From Nitrospirota bacterium (GTDB lineage Bacteria; Nitrospirota; Nitrospiria; Nitrospirales; UBA8639): a stretch of 11,239 nucleotides of DNA. A program made the position numbers and the translations under genes. Position 1 is the first letter of the stretch, and each line of letters begins with the position of its first letter. The notes under the pieces were generated by a model. That model did not search any database, was not told the DNA's origin, and saw only the letters and a program-made list of their open reading frames with translations. Positions 1 to 6,057 of this stretch are shown here, piece by piece. Where the stretch lies: assembly GCA_003233615.1 (NCBI GenBank), contig QIMB01000311.1, forward strand, positions 1 to 11,239. The letters run 5' to 3'.

Positions 1-1025
1 ATAAGCCGGCACGAGGCATAAATGGCATCATCATAGCCATAGTACCGATCAGCAAAAAATATATGGCCAGACATTTCTCCCGCCAACACAGCGTTCTCTT
101 CTTTCATTTTGGCTTTAATAAGAGAATGTCCAGTCTTCCACATGATAGCGCGCCCACCACGCTTGGGAATGTCATCATAGAACACTTGTGAGGCCTTGAC
201 TTCAGAGATAAACGTACTTCCTGGATGATCAGCTAAGACATCTCGTGCAAACAACAACAACAAGCGATCACCCCACAATATCTCGCCCTGCTCATTGATC
301 ACGCCAATTCTATCGGCATCGCCATCATACCCAATTCCAACATGTGCCTTGATTTCATGGACCTTGTCGATCAGGTCAGCCAGATTCTCAACAACCGTCG
401 GATCAGGATGATGATTGGGGAAATGACCATCTAGATCGCAATACAACCCGGTCACCTGACAGCCCAACTGTTCAAGCGCTTCTTTAGCCATGAGAGAAGC
501 CGCACCATTTCCACAATCAATGACAACCCGAAAATCATCCGCCCGCACCGAAGAAAATCGATCCTGGAGAAATGCCAGATACTCGGGAATAATCGACTGC
601 GCAACAACGGTTCCCTTGCCTGATGAGAATTGTTCATTCTCAAAAATTTCACGCAGATATTGAATATCAGCCCCATACAACGCGTCTTTCCCAACGCACA
701 TCTTGAAGCCATTATATTCTGCGGCATTATGACTTCCTGTAATCATGATGCCTCCATCGACATCGCAATGAAACAAGGAAAAGTACAACAGTGGAGTGGC
801 GCACAGCCCTAAATCCACGACATTGACACCGGCTCCTGTCAATCCAGCAATTAATTGATCTCGAAGAGCTGGAGATGACAGCCGACCGTCTCGCCCAACC
901 GTGATTGTCTTGATCCCTCGTTCTCGAGACAGGGTGGCATAGGCCCGCCCGATTTTTTCTACCACATCAGGGGTCAGATCTTTTTCTACAATTCCACGGA
1001 TATCATATTCTCGAAAAATGCCCAT
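1..1025 (-). CDS. manB: Phosphomannomutase/phosphoglucomutase (ManB/AlgC type), 3' end cut by window edge
   Basis: Alpha-D-phosphohexomutase that interconverts mannose-6-P and mannose-1-P (and probably the glucose pair) in the cytoplasm, feeding ManC. Reading the minus strand from the ATG at 1025 gives 341 uninterrupted codons to the window edge. It begins MGIFREYDIRGIV, the usual start of the family. The phosphoserine loop ITGSHN places the catalytic Ser at about residue 98, the metal loop DGDADR lies at 234-239 and the sugar-binding loop GEMSGH at 316-321. Family members are about 455-465 residues, so roughly the last 115-120 residues (the C-terminal phosphate-binding domain) lie outside. 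A ribosome binding site GAAAGGA sits 6 bases before the ATG. The gene follows manC after 37 bases on the same strand, so cotranscription is likely. Whether mannose or glucose is preferred cannot be read from sequence. Confidence 0.93.
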   Translation of the reverse strand, partial: MGIFREYDIRGIVEKDLTPDVVEKIGRAYATLSRERGIKTITVGRDGRLSSPALRDQLIAGLTGAGVNVVDLGLCATPLLYFSLFHCDVDGGIMITGSHNAAEYNGFKMCVGKDALYGADIQYLREIFENEQFSSGKGTVVAQSIIPEYLAFLQDRFSSVRADDFRVVIDCGNGAASLMAKEALEQLGCQVTGLYCDLDGHFPNHHPDPTVVENLADLIDKVHEIKAHVGIGYDGDADRIGVINEQGEILWGDRLLLLFARDVLADHPGSTFISEVKASQVFYDDIPKRGGRAIMWKTGHSLIKAKMKEENAVLAGEMSGHIFFADRYYGYDDAIYASCRL

Positions 1026-1062
1026 CCAGCGTCCTTTCAGATCTCTCTGTAGATCAACGTGC

Positions 1063-2511
1063 TTACCGAGCTTGTTCCAAACGACCAAAATCGTCCTTGA
1101 GTCGCACAATATCATCTTCACCCAAATACGAACCATTTTGAATTTCAATGATTTCTAACAGATCTTGTCCTGGATTTTCTAATCGGTGAGGCGTCTCCTT
1201 GGGAATAGCCGTACTCATTCCCGGTTGCAAATCATACACTTCCTCACCGCGAGTCACTCGTGCGGTCCCAGCAATCACGACCCAATGCTCACTGCGTTGA
1301 TGATGGAGTTGCAACGACAGTCGTTTCCCTGGCGCAACTTCAATCCGTTTCACTTTATACCCATGGCCTTCTTCTAAAACGGTGTACGCTCCCCAGGGAC
1401 GTTGAACGGTTCGATGCTCCATATGTTCCGGCGCATGATGTTTTTTTAGGAGACTGACAATGGCTTTCACATCTTGCGCTCGATCTTTTGGGCACACGAG
1501 TGTCGCGTCGGGCGTATCAACCACCACCATATTGTCGAGTCCAATAGTCGCAACCAACCGACGATCGGCAAACAACACCGAATCCTTGCTATCGATATCA
1601 AGAATATTGCCGTTCCGAACGTTACCATTCTTATCAAGAGAGGCAACTTCCTCTAAACTCCCCCAGCTCCCGACATCCGACCACCCAAAATCAACCGGCA
1701 CAACTACACTACGAGAAGAATGCTCCATCACCGCATGATCAATAGACAGTGAGGGCATTTTTGCATAGGCTTTTCGAAGACGCCCAAGAAATTCTTGGGT
1801 CCCGACATATCGTGCAAGACCGTGTATCAGTTTTGCCAATACTGGTTGCTGGAGAGCCAATTCATCAAGAATGCTTGACGCTTTCCACACAAATATTCCA
1901 CTATTCCAGAAATAATTTCCAGACCGACAATAGCGCATAGCAGTAGAAAGATTCGGTTTTTCTACGAACCGTGCGACTGAATATCCAACAAATACACCTT
2001 GCGTACGTATTCGTTTCCTCTTGTTTGGCTGAATGTAGCCGTACCCAGTTTCTGGGCGTGACGGATGAATGCCGAATGTCACTAAATGACCGTGCGCGGC
2101 TAATTTAGTCGCAAATTGCACAGCTTTCATGAATTTTTTTTCCGCCTTCACGACATGATCAGCCGGAACGACCACCATCACGGCTTCCGGGTCTCGATGC
2201 ATCAGTTGTAACGCGGTCAGCGCAATGGCAGGCGCCGTATTGCGGCCCTCTGGCTCCAGGATAATATTGTCAGTGAGATCGTCTTTCCATTCATTTAATT
2301 GAAGTCGAATCGAATCTGCCTGGGTCTCCTTGGTCACAATGGTCATCTGCTTGGGTACAATATGCTGGATAAGCCGTTCGAAAGTCTGCTGCAACAAGGT
2401 CCCTTCACCAATAATGCGCAACAATTGCTTCGGAAACAGCTCACGACTTAATGGCCAAAACCGAGTCCCACTTCCTCCAGCGAGAATCACTCCATACACA
2501 TGATTCTTCAT
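1063..2511 (-). CDS. manC: Mannose-1-phosphate guanylyltransferase / mannose-6-phosphate isomerase (bifunctional)
   Basis: 482-residue type II enzyme. It makes GDP-mannose from mannose-1-P and GTP, and its C-terminal half isomerises fructose-6-P and mannose-6-P. The nucleotidyltransferase domain (about 1-350) opens with the signature GGSGTRFWPLSRELFPKQ (12-29) and carries FVEKP at 182-186. The cupin-type isomerase domain (about 370-478) has RPWGAY, QLHHQRSEHW (401-410) and PHRLENP (441-447), followed by the QNGSYLGEDDIVR ending typical of the family. Length fits the usual 470-490 residues. An AAAGGAG site lies 5 bases before the ATG. It is immediately upstream of manB, so the pair supplies GDP-mannose for LPS, capsule or GDP-fucose/rhamnose-type sugars. 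Both domains look intact. Confidence 0.96.
   Translation of the reverse strand: MKNHVYGVILAGGSGTRFWPLSRELFPKQLLRIIGEGTLLQQTFERLIQHIVPKQMTIVTKETQADSIRLQLNEWKDDLTDNIILEPEGRNTAPAIALTALQLMHRDPEAVMVVVPADHVVKAEKKFMKAVQFATKLAAHGHLVTFGIHPSRPETGYGYIQPNKRKRIRTQGVFVGYSVARFVEKPNLSTAMRYCRSGNYFWNSGIFVWKASSILDELALQQPVLAKLIHGLARYVGTQEFLGRLRKAYAKMPSLSIDHAVMEHSSRSVVVPVDFGWSDVGSWGSLEEVASLDKNGNVRNGNILDIDSKDSVLFADRRLVATIGLDNMVVVDTPDATLVCPKDRAQDVKAIVSLLKKHHAPEHMEHRTVQRPWGAYTVLEEGHGYKVKRIEVAPGKRLSLQLHHQRSEHWVVIAGTARVTRGEEVYDLQPGMSTAIPKETPHRLENPGQDLLEIIEIQNGSYLGEDDIVRLKDDFGRLEQAR
2415..2431. repeat. 17-base direct repeat, copy A (inside manC)
   Basis: The string tgcgcaacaattgcttc lies in the 5' part of manC, where its complement encodes KQLLR of the PKQLLR motif. 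An identical copy lies 140 bases upstream in the manC leader. Its core GCAA-caa-TTGC is also a short inverted repeat. Confidence 0.6.
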
Positions 2512-2539
2512 GATTGCTCCTTTGTATTCACGGTACTCT

Positions 2540-2575
2540 CTAACCCGAAGAGATTGCGCAACAATTGCTTCCCAT
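2540..2575 (-). CDS. Possible 11-residue leader peptide upstream of manC
   Basis: On the manC strand an ATG at 2575 opens a short frame, MGSNCCAISSG, ending at TAG 28 bases before the manC start. It has an AGAGGGG sequence about 8 bases upstream that would serve as a ribosome binding site. It spans the second copy of the 17-base repeat. Nothing proves translation. Frames of this length with a purine-rich stretch upstream occur by chance, so this is a weak candidate for a translated leader affecting manC. Confidence 0.18.
   Translation of the reverse strand: MGSNCCAISSG
2555..2571. repeat. 17-base direct repeat, copy B (manC leader)
   Basis: Second exact copy of tgcgcaacaattgcttc, in the untranslated region 44-60 bases upstream of the manC ATG. 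The match ends abruptly on both sides. An exact 17-base pair is unlikely by chance in a window of this size, so it may be a small duplication or a shared binding site. Confidence 0.6.
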
Positions 2576-2618
2576 TTTTACATCCCCTCTTCAAGCTATC
2601 TTGGGAAGATCCTTACTC

Positions 2619-2660
2619 GCACAATCCTCAACGTAGGCCTTCCTACGCCTGTGATTGTGC
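2619..2660. other. Two-tier inverted repeat (hairpin) in manC leader
   Basis: Outer arms GCACAATC (2619-2626) and GATTGTGC (2653-2660) match perfectly over 8 bases. Inner arms CGTAGG (2632-2637) and CCTACG (2642-2647) match over 6 bases around a 4-base loop. The two stems are separated by a symmetric 5x5 internal loop. No T-run follows on either strand, so it does not look like an intrinsic terminator. It could be an RNA leader structure or a palindromic repeat element. Confidence 0.55.
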
Positions 2661-2777
2661 TCTCTCAGATCACCCCAATCTAACACAAAGCCTACGCAAA
2701 CTTTGGGAGTTCACGACCCCTAGCATCAGTACCTCATTGCCTATCGATACGAAACTATTCAATTTCATTGGATTTCT

Positions 2778-2804
2778 ATTATCGGCACTCAAACCAGATG
2801 TCAA
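2778..2804 (-). promoter_or_regulatory. Candidate sigma-70-like promoter for manC-manB
   Basis: On the minus strand, TTGACA (2804-2799) is followed after 15 bases by GATAAT (2783-2778). Both hexamers are good but the spacer is shorter than the usual 16-18, which lowers confidence. Placed just after the kdsC stop, it would give manCB a long leader. Confidence 0.33.
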
Positions 2805-2817
2805 AATGCCTCTACCG

Positions 2818-3390
2818 CTATCTTGCGGCTAAAATCATATCAATGACTTCCCGCACAACCCCTTCGCCTCCGTTTTTTCGACAAATATAATGAACCACCT
2901 GCCGAACTTGGTCTACACAATCTGCCGGGGCCGCCGCATATCCAACGCTCTGCAACGCCGCGACATCATTCACATCATCTCCCATGTAGGCCATGTGTTC
3001 GAACGGAATACTCAACTTCTTGGACAGATGTGTTAAAACAGCCACCTTATCTGTCGCTCCTTGAAAGACTTCTGTAATCCCTAATTTTTTCGCCCTGCGA
3101 GCAACAATATTTGTCTGTTCCCCTGTGATGAAAGCTATGATGACTCCCTCAGCTTGCAAGAGCTTCATACCCATTCCATCACGAGTATTGAATTTCTTGA
3201 ATTCTTCCCCTGACTCGCCATAATACATTCCAGCATCAGTCAACACACCATCAACATCCGTGGCAAACAACTTCAATTCTTTAAAGATTTTTCTCGGACT
3301 TTTGACAATCCGCAGGTGAGTCAGCTTCTTCAAGGACTTCACATTCCGAATCCCTTTCGTCACCGGACTGATTGGCTTCTCTTTTTTCAT
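2818..3390 (-). CDS. kdsC: 3-deoxy-D-manno-octulosonate 8-phosphate phosphatase (KdsC-type HAD hydrolase)
   Basis: 190-residue haloacid-dehalogenase phosphatase that removes phosphate from Kdo-8-P in the cytoplasm, giving Kdo for the LPS inner core. Visible motifs: DVDGVLTD (45-52) with the catalytic Asp pair, ITGE (88-91) holding the motif II Thr, the conserved Lys in GATDK (115), the acidic motif GDDVND (137-142) and the family tail GGEGVVRE (174-181). The catalytic core is the usual length, but there is a basic N-terminal extension of about 25-35 residues rich in Lys. The ATG at 3390 is preceded by AAGAAGGGA about 11 bases away, while the nearer ATG at 3398 hits a stop after three codons. 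Related C1-type phosphatases act on other acidic sugar phosphates, so the substrate is inferred. Upstream of manCB on the same strand. Confidence 0.9.
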   Translation of the reverse strand: MKKEKPISPVTKGIRNVKSLKKLTHLRIVKSPRKIFKELKLFATDVDGVLTDAGMYYGESGEEFKKFNTRDGMGMKLLQAEGVIIAFITGEQTNIVARRAKKLGITEVFQGATDKVAVLTHLSKKLSIPFEHMAYMGDDVNDVAALQSVGYAAAPADCVDQVRQVVHYICRKNGGEGVVREVIDMILAAR

Positions 3391-3421
3391 GAATGCATCA
3401 ATCCCTTCTTACGAGTAACAA

Positions 3422-3468
3422 GAGGGAAATAAGTACAGCACGTAGCATTCATCCGCAGTATTTCCCTC
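3422..3468. promoter_or_regulatory. 10-base inverted repeat in the kdsC / lipoprotein divergent spacer
   Basis: GAGGGAAATA (3422-3431) and TATTTCCCTC (3459-3468) are perfect reverse complements, separated by 27 bases. They lie in the 155-base region between two diverging genes, a usual place for an operator or a looped regulator site. No clear promoter pair was found here. A TACAAT hexamer at 3484-3489 lacks a good -35. Confidence 0.4.
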
Positions 3469-3545
3469 AATCTTGCAACACAGTACAATACGTATTCATC
3501 GATGTTGTCTTTTCAATAAACCTACACAATCCAAGTGGACGAGCC

Positions 3546-4097
3546 ATGAAAATGTTCAACCCCACGCTCTCTCGTCCTTTATCTCTCGCCGGACTCATTT
3601 GTGTACTCTGTCTTGGGCAGGGATGCTCGACACCAGAATCCCAAAAGCGGCTCGACACAGCCTTGTGCTGGCTTCGTCCCTCCTGTTTACCCTCACAGCT
3701 ACCCTCAGGTAAAGCTCCGGAGAAACCGACCGTTTCAAGACCTTCTCCCGCTCCGCCGAGACCCAAGACAATTCAACAGGTCTCATCTCACAATGGTCCA
3801 TCAGTATCATGTGTCACTTTTGCTAAGGTCACGGTGCACGCCTCAACACCTTATGCGACTGTTTCTTATGTTGAACCCACAACCAACTCCACGGGACAGG
3901 CCCTAACAAACTTGGCCAAAACGACAATATATTATGATGTAGGGAAGGGGTTCATAAAATACAAAGATATTCCTGCAACCACTCCTGAAGGTGGAGGAAC
4001 AGTTCAAGAGAAAATTTCTTATTCCCTTCGTGAAGGCACACATATTCAAACACCAATCTGTGTCACCGCGACCAACACGTACGGCCAAGAAGGATAA
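3546..4097 (+). CDS. Putative lipoprotein with a C-terminal fibronectin type III-like domain
   Basis: 183 residues from the ATG at 3546. The frame is open further upstream, but the residues before this Met do not look like a signal, whereas MKMFNPTLSRPLSLAG leads straight into a hydrophobic stretch ending LGQGC. Cys27 would be lipidated, although Gly at -3 makes the lipobox atypical. A Pro/Ser-rich linker (about 50-80) follows. Residues about 85-183 read like a single FN3 or Ig-like beta domain: the stretch ALTNLAKTTIYYDVG matches the usual start of strand C, and CVTATNTYGQEG resembles the VTAxDxxGNES end. An AAGTGGA sequence lies about 8 bases upstream of the start. It diverges from kdsC and converges with the next gene. 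Function unknown; probably a cell-surface or periplasmic binding or structural protein. The domain call rests on pattern reading only. Confidence 0.68.
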   Translation: MKMFNPTLSRPLSLAGLICVLCLGQGCSTPESQKRLDTALCWLRPSCLPSQLPSGKAPEKPTVSRPSPAPPRPKTIQQVSSHNGPSVSCVTFAKVTVHASTPYATVSYVEPTTNSTGQALTNLAKTTIYYDVGKGFIKYKDIPATTPEGGGTVQEKISYSLREGTHIQTPICVTATNTYGQEG

Positions 4098-4136
4098 GCG
4101 AGTTCAGAAGAGAATGCTAAACGAGAAATACAGATC

Positions 4137-4487
4137 TCATTGTTGTAAGCTATAGCCTTTTCCCTCCATACATCTTCCAATTTCTAAACCTCTCGAGACC
4201 GAATCATCCCACCAACTCGTATAACGCTGGTCAATCGCCTCTTGGCATTGCAATTTTTCAGCAGTAGAATCTTGGGTTGCCACATCACTCCCTACCCATG
4301 TGCCTTGTGAACAATCTCCATAAGGATGGCACAATCGGTCCGCGCGACTCGACCCGTAATCAGGATCAAGATACGCATTCCAAATACCGCATCCACCTAA
4401 CCAAAAGAACACGATCAAAATAAATGTATACTTGCCCAACACGATATTCTCATGATTTCTGGGTAGCTTGTTACGTAATTGTTTCAT
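4137..4487 (-). CDS. Small cysteine-rich lipoprotein, hypothetical
   Basis: 116 residues. The first 32 form a lipoprotein signal with a basic start, a hydrophobic core KYTFILIVFFWL and the lipobox LGGC (Cys33). The mature part has four further Cys (53, 59, 81, 106) and ends with GRCMEGKGY, a C-terminal pattern common in small bacterial lipoproteins of unknown role. The ATG at 4487 has AGAGGA 7 bases before it, but that site can pair with an upstream sequence (see the leader entry). It lies 129 bases after the ElyC-type gene on the same strand, and its stop is 39 bases from the converging lipoprotein gene. Location is probably outer-membrane periplasmic face. No function can be assigned. Confidence 0.75.
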   Translation of the reverse strand: MKQLRNKLPRNHENIVLGKYTFILIVFFWLGGCGIWNAYLDPDYGSSRADRLCHPYGDCSQGTWVGSDVATQDSTAEKLQCQEAIDQRYTSWWDDSVSRGLEIGRCMEGKGYSLQQ

Positions 4488-4489
4488 AA

Positions 4490-4574
4490 GGACATCCTCT
4501 AGAATACTAGCAGCATGAGATGAGTACCCTATCTGTATCGGACAGGGAGAACCTCGAAAAAAGAGGGGATGTCC
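4490..4574 (-). promoter_or_regulatory. Structured leader of the small lipoprotein gene, hiding its ribosome binding site
   Basis: On the minus strand, GGACATCCCCTCT (4574-4562) can pair with AGAGGATGTCC (4500-4490) over 11 base pairs with a two-base CC bulge. The 3' arm contains the whole ribosome binding site and ends 2 bases before the ATG codon (4487-4485). An inner hairpin between CCCTGT (4547-4542) and ACAG-ATA-GG (4537-4529) lies in the loop. This geometry resembles translational control by RNA folding, but no ligand or trigger can be read from the sequence. Confidence 0.42.
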
Positions 4575-4594
4575 AACAATCAGAGAAAGATTCA

Positions 4595-4611
4595 GGTATA
4601 TATCCTATACC
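4595..4611 (-). terminator. Weak hairpin just after the ElyC-type gene
   Basis: GGTATA and TATACC pair over 6 bases around a 5-base loop, starting 5 bases after the stop codon at 4617-4619. The stem is A/T-rich and followed only by a short pyrimidine stretch (ATCTTTCTCT on the minus strand). It could be a weak terminator or attenuator before the small lipoprotein gene. Confidence 0.25.
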
Positions 4612-4616
4612 ATCGC

Positions 4617-5408
4617 TTATATTTGACCTCGAACCCACGCCCATGTGATGCCCATATATTCATGATACGCGAGCTCGGCTAGCCGAAGCCCGGAGGCACT
4701 TGGAAACAGATTCCCAGAAGACCAAAACTCTTTGGCTGGCTTCCAGGGCCCGGCAGGAGCAGGAATTGGGGCAAGCCCCTGTTTGACAAATAACTTCATC
4801 GCTCGTGGCATATGGAACGCACTCGTGACAAGAATAAATGGCTCGTCCTTCACGAGATGTCGAACATACAAGGGATGGTCTTTCGTATCACGAGATTCAA
4901 CTTCCAACACCATGTCGGATTTAGCCACGCCTAACTCCTGTGCCACACGACTCAGCGTGGTAGCTTCTGGAGGCCCATCAAATCCAATCCCTCCCGTCAA
5001 AATGATTTTACTACCAGGGAGAAGACGATGCAGCCGGATCCCTTCCATAAGCCGGACCCGTGAATGATGGGAAATTTGTAATTGAACGGGTAGAGTCGAA
5101 TCCCCAGCCACACCACCCGCCAACACGACCACCCACTTCACAAACTGAATAGCCCTTCCCTCATCTTCCTGCGACGTCACCTGAGCCAGATTCAACTGAG
5201 GATATTGTGATTCAAGGGTTTGCAGAATTCGACCTGAAATTCCTTCATAACTGCACAGCAGAAGGACAACCATTCCCAGAGCAACTAAAACTTTTCCCGT
5301 TTTCTGTTTCCGGGAAAACACCAACAACACCAGACCGAGAATCATAAGCTCAACGCATATCGACAGAGGAGAAAATAGAGGAGCCAGAAATTTTTTCAAA
5401 CGAAACAT
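4617..5408 (-). CDS. elyC: ElyC/SanA/YdcF-family (DUF218) envelope protein
   Basis: 263 residues, close to E. coli ElyC in length and layout. Two N-terminal membrane segments (about 12-31 and 39-54) are joined by the short basic turn FSRKQKTGK. A periplasmic DUF218 domain follows, with VVLAGG (94-99), the ILTGG turn (136-140), ESRDT (171-175) and LVTSAFHMPRA (193-203), the core motifs of the family. ElyC in E. coli affects peptidoglycan and envelope integrity, linked to the shared undecaprenyl lipid carrier. A similar role here is inferred. Compared with E. coli, an insertion of about 10 residues precedes VVLAGG. The ribosome binding site is weak (TTGGAAA about 5 bases upstream). It sits with other envelope genes, and the downstream small lipoprotein gene may be cotranscribed. 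Confidence 0.85.
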   Translation of the reverse strand: MFRLKKFLAPLFSPLSICVELMILGLVLLVFSRKQKTGKVLVALGMVVLLLCSYEGISGRILQTLESQYPQLNLAQVTSQEDEGRAIQFVKWVVVLAGGVAGDSTLPVQLQISHHSRVRLMEGIRLHRLLPGSKIILTGGIGFDGPPEATTLSRVAQELGVAKSDMVLEVESRDTKDHPLYVRHLVKDEPFILVTSAFHMPRAMKLFVKQGLAPIPAPAGPWKPAKEFWSSGNLFPSASGLRLAELAYHEYMGITWAWVRGQI

Positions 5409-5685
5409 TCAAATTTTCCAACAATTTCCATATGAACAAACGCTCAAGTAACCCGTAGGTAATTTACAGGATTATTTGCGTTCACACAAGATTGTTTATC
5501 ACCTGGATGTTCGACTTGAATAGTCGCAAGAATGGCGTAGAGAAGTGGTGTGAAAGAAAGAAACTGTTGTTGACGCTATAGAAAGCCTGCTTCCATGGGT
5601 ATTGCAACCTCAAGCTTTTCACTGTGGCATCATATAATCGTAAGCAGATCAAGACCTAGTGAACTGGAGATGAAAAGAGGATTTC
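5409..5685. other. Gene-free spacer between the ElyC-type gene and the four-Cys protein gene
   Basis: No supported gene. A plus-strand frame beginning at 5595 has no ribosome binding site or family resemblance and mostly overlaps the minus-strand gene. Small inverted repeats are present: CGACT/AGTCG (5512-5526), enclosed by TTCACAC (5481-5487) and GTGTGAA (5548-5554). No convincing promoter for the ElyC-type gene was found. Confidence 0.4.
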
Positions 5686-5700
5686 TCAAGGTTGAGAAAC
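5683..5700 (-). terminator. Hairpin at the end of the four-Cys protein gene
   Basis: TTTCTCA and TGAGAAA pair over 7 bases around a 4-base loop. The stem contains the stop codon (5686-5688), and on the minus strand CCTCTTTTC follows. The stem is A/T-rich and the tail is only partly T, so this is at best a weak intrinsic terminator. Confidence 0.3.
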
Positions 5701-6057
5701 GGGGCAGGAGCGAAGAACACTTTGAACATGTCGATCAAAATCTTGATGGGCTGAATCAAGGCTGCGTTGGGCCACAAGAATATCTTTCAGAATATTTCTC
5801 TGTCGTGGTTGATGTGTCACGCAATAAATCTTTCCCCCATCAAATCCTCGTCGACTCCGCCGGCAACCATCAAACTCCTTAGGGGCATGCCTGAGGCTGA
5901 ATTTGGCTTCTTGTAATTGATCATGTTTTTGCACCACGCGGTCTTGCGCAGTCTTCAATAATGAAACAGCCTCTGTACAAGAAAAATTCCATACTTCGGC
6001 CCACCCATCAGGCGCCAATAAAGCCACAAAACCGATGGCAAGAATCCAGACCCGCAT
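5686..6057 (-). CDS. Secreted four-cysteine protein, hypothetical
   Basis: 123 residues with a cleavable Sec signal: MRVWILAIGFVALLAP, then a likely cut after DGWA at residue 20. The mature part is mostly polar and probably helical (about 25-58 and 86-115). It has four Cys (27, 65, 79, 118) that could form two disulphides in the periplasm. The central stretch GCRRSRRGFDGGKIYC is basic and Gly-rich. I do not recognise a named family. The ATG has AAAGGA 4 bases before it, and the signal peptide supports this frame over the overlapping plus-strand frame. It lies between pal and the ElyC-type gene on the same strand, with gaps of about 350 and 277 bases, so it is probably transcribed on its own. 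Confidence 0.72.
   Translation of the reverse strand: MRVWILAIGFVALLAPDGWAEVWNFSCTEAVSLLKTAQDRVVQKHDQLQEAKFSLRHAPKEFDGCRRSRRGFDGGKIYCVTHQPRQRNILKDILVAQRSLDSAHQDFDRHVQSVLRSCPVSQP

Larger units (their letters stand above)
2512..2817 (-). other. Gene-free manC leader / kdsC-manC spacer
   Basis: About 306 bases without a convincing protein gene. The plus-strand frame that crosses it has no family resemblance and no ribosome binding site. Read on the manC strand, the region holds, in order: a promoter-like pair just after kdsC, a CAAAG/CTTTG short stem near 2685-2705, a two-tier hairpin (2619-2660), a possible 11-residue reading frame, the 17-base repeat copy and the manC ribosome binding site. 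That arrangement would give manCB a leader transcript of about 260 bases. Confidence 0.5.

Noticed and set aside
452..727. Minus-strand 91-codon frame inside the left-edge gene
   Set aside because: It is a shadow frame; the phosphomannomutase frame runs through the same DNA with all its motifs intact.
2500..2832. Plus-strand open frame of 110 codons across the kdsC-manC spacer
   Set aside because: No ribosome binding site and no family resemblance. It starts inside manC and lies antisense to the likely manC leader.
3393..3545. Upstream extension of the FN3-like lipoprotein to an ATG at 3393
   Set aside because: It would put 51 polar residues before a normal lipoprotein signal, and covers the divergent regulatory spacer. 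The ATG at 3546 fits better.
5595..5882. Plus-strand open frame of 95 codons
   Set aside because: It overlaps the minus-strand gene with a clear signal peptide and ribosome binding site, and its own product has no recognisable features.
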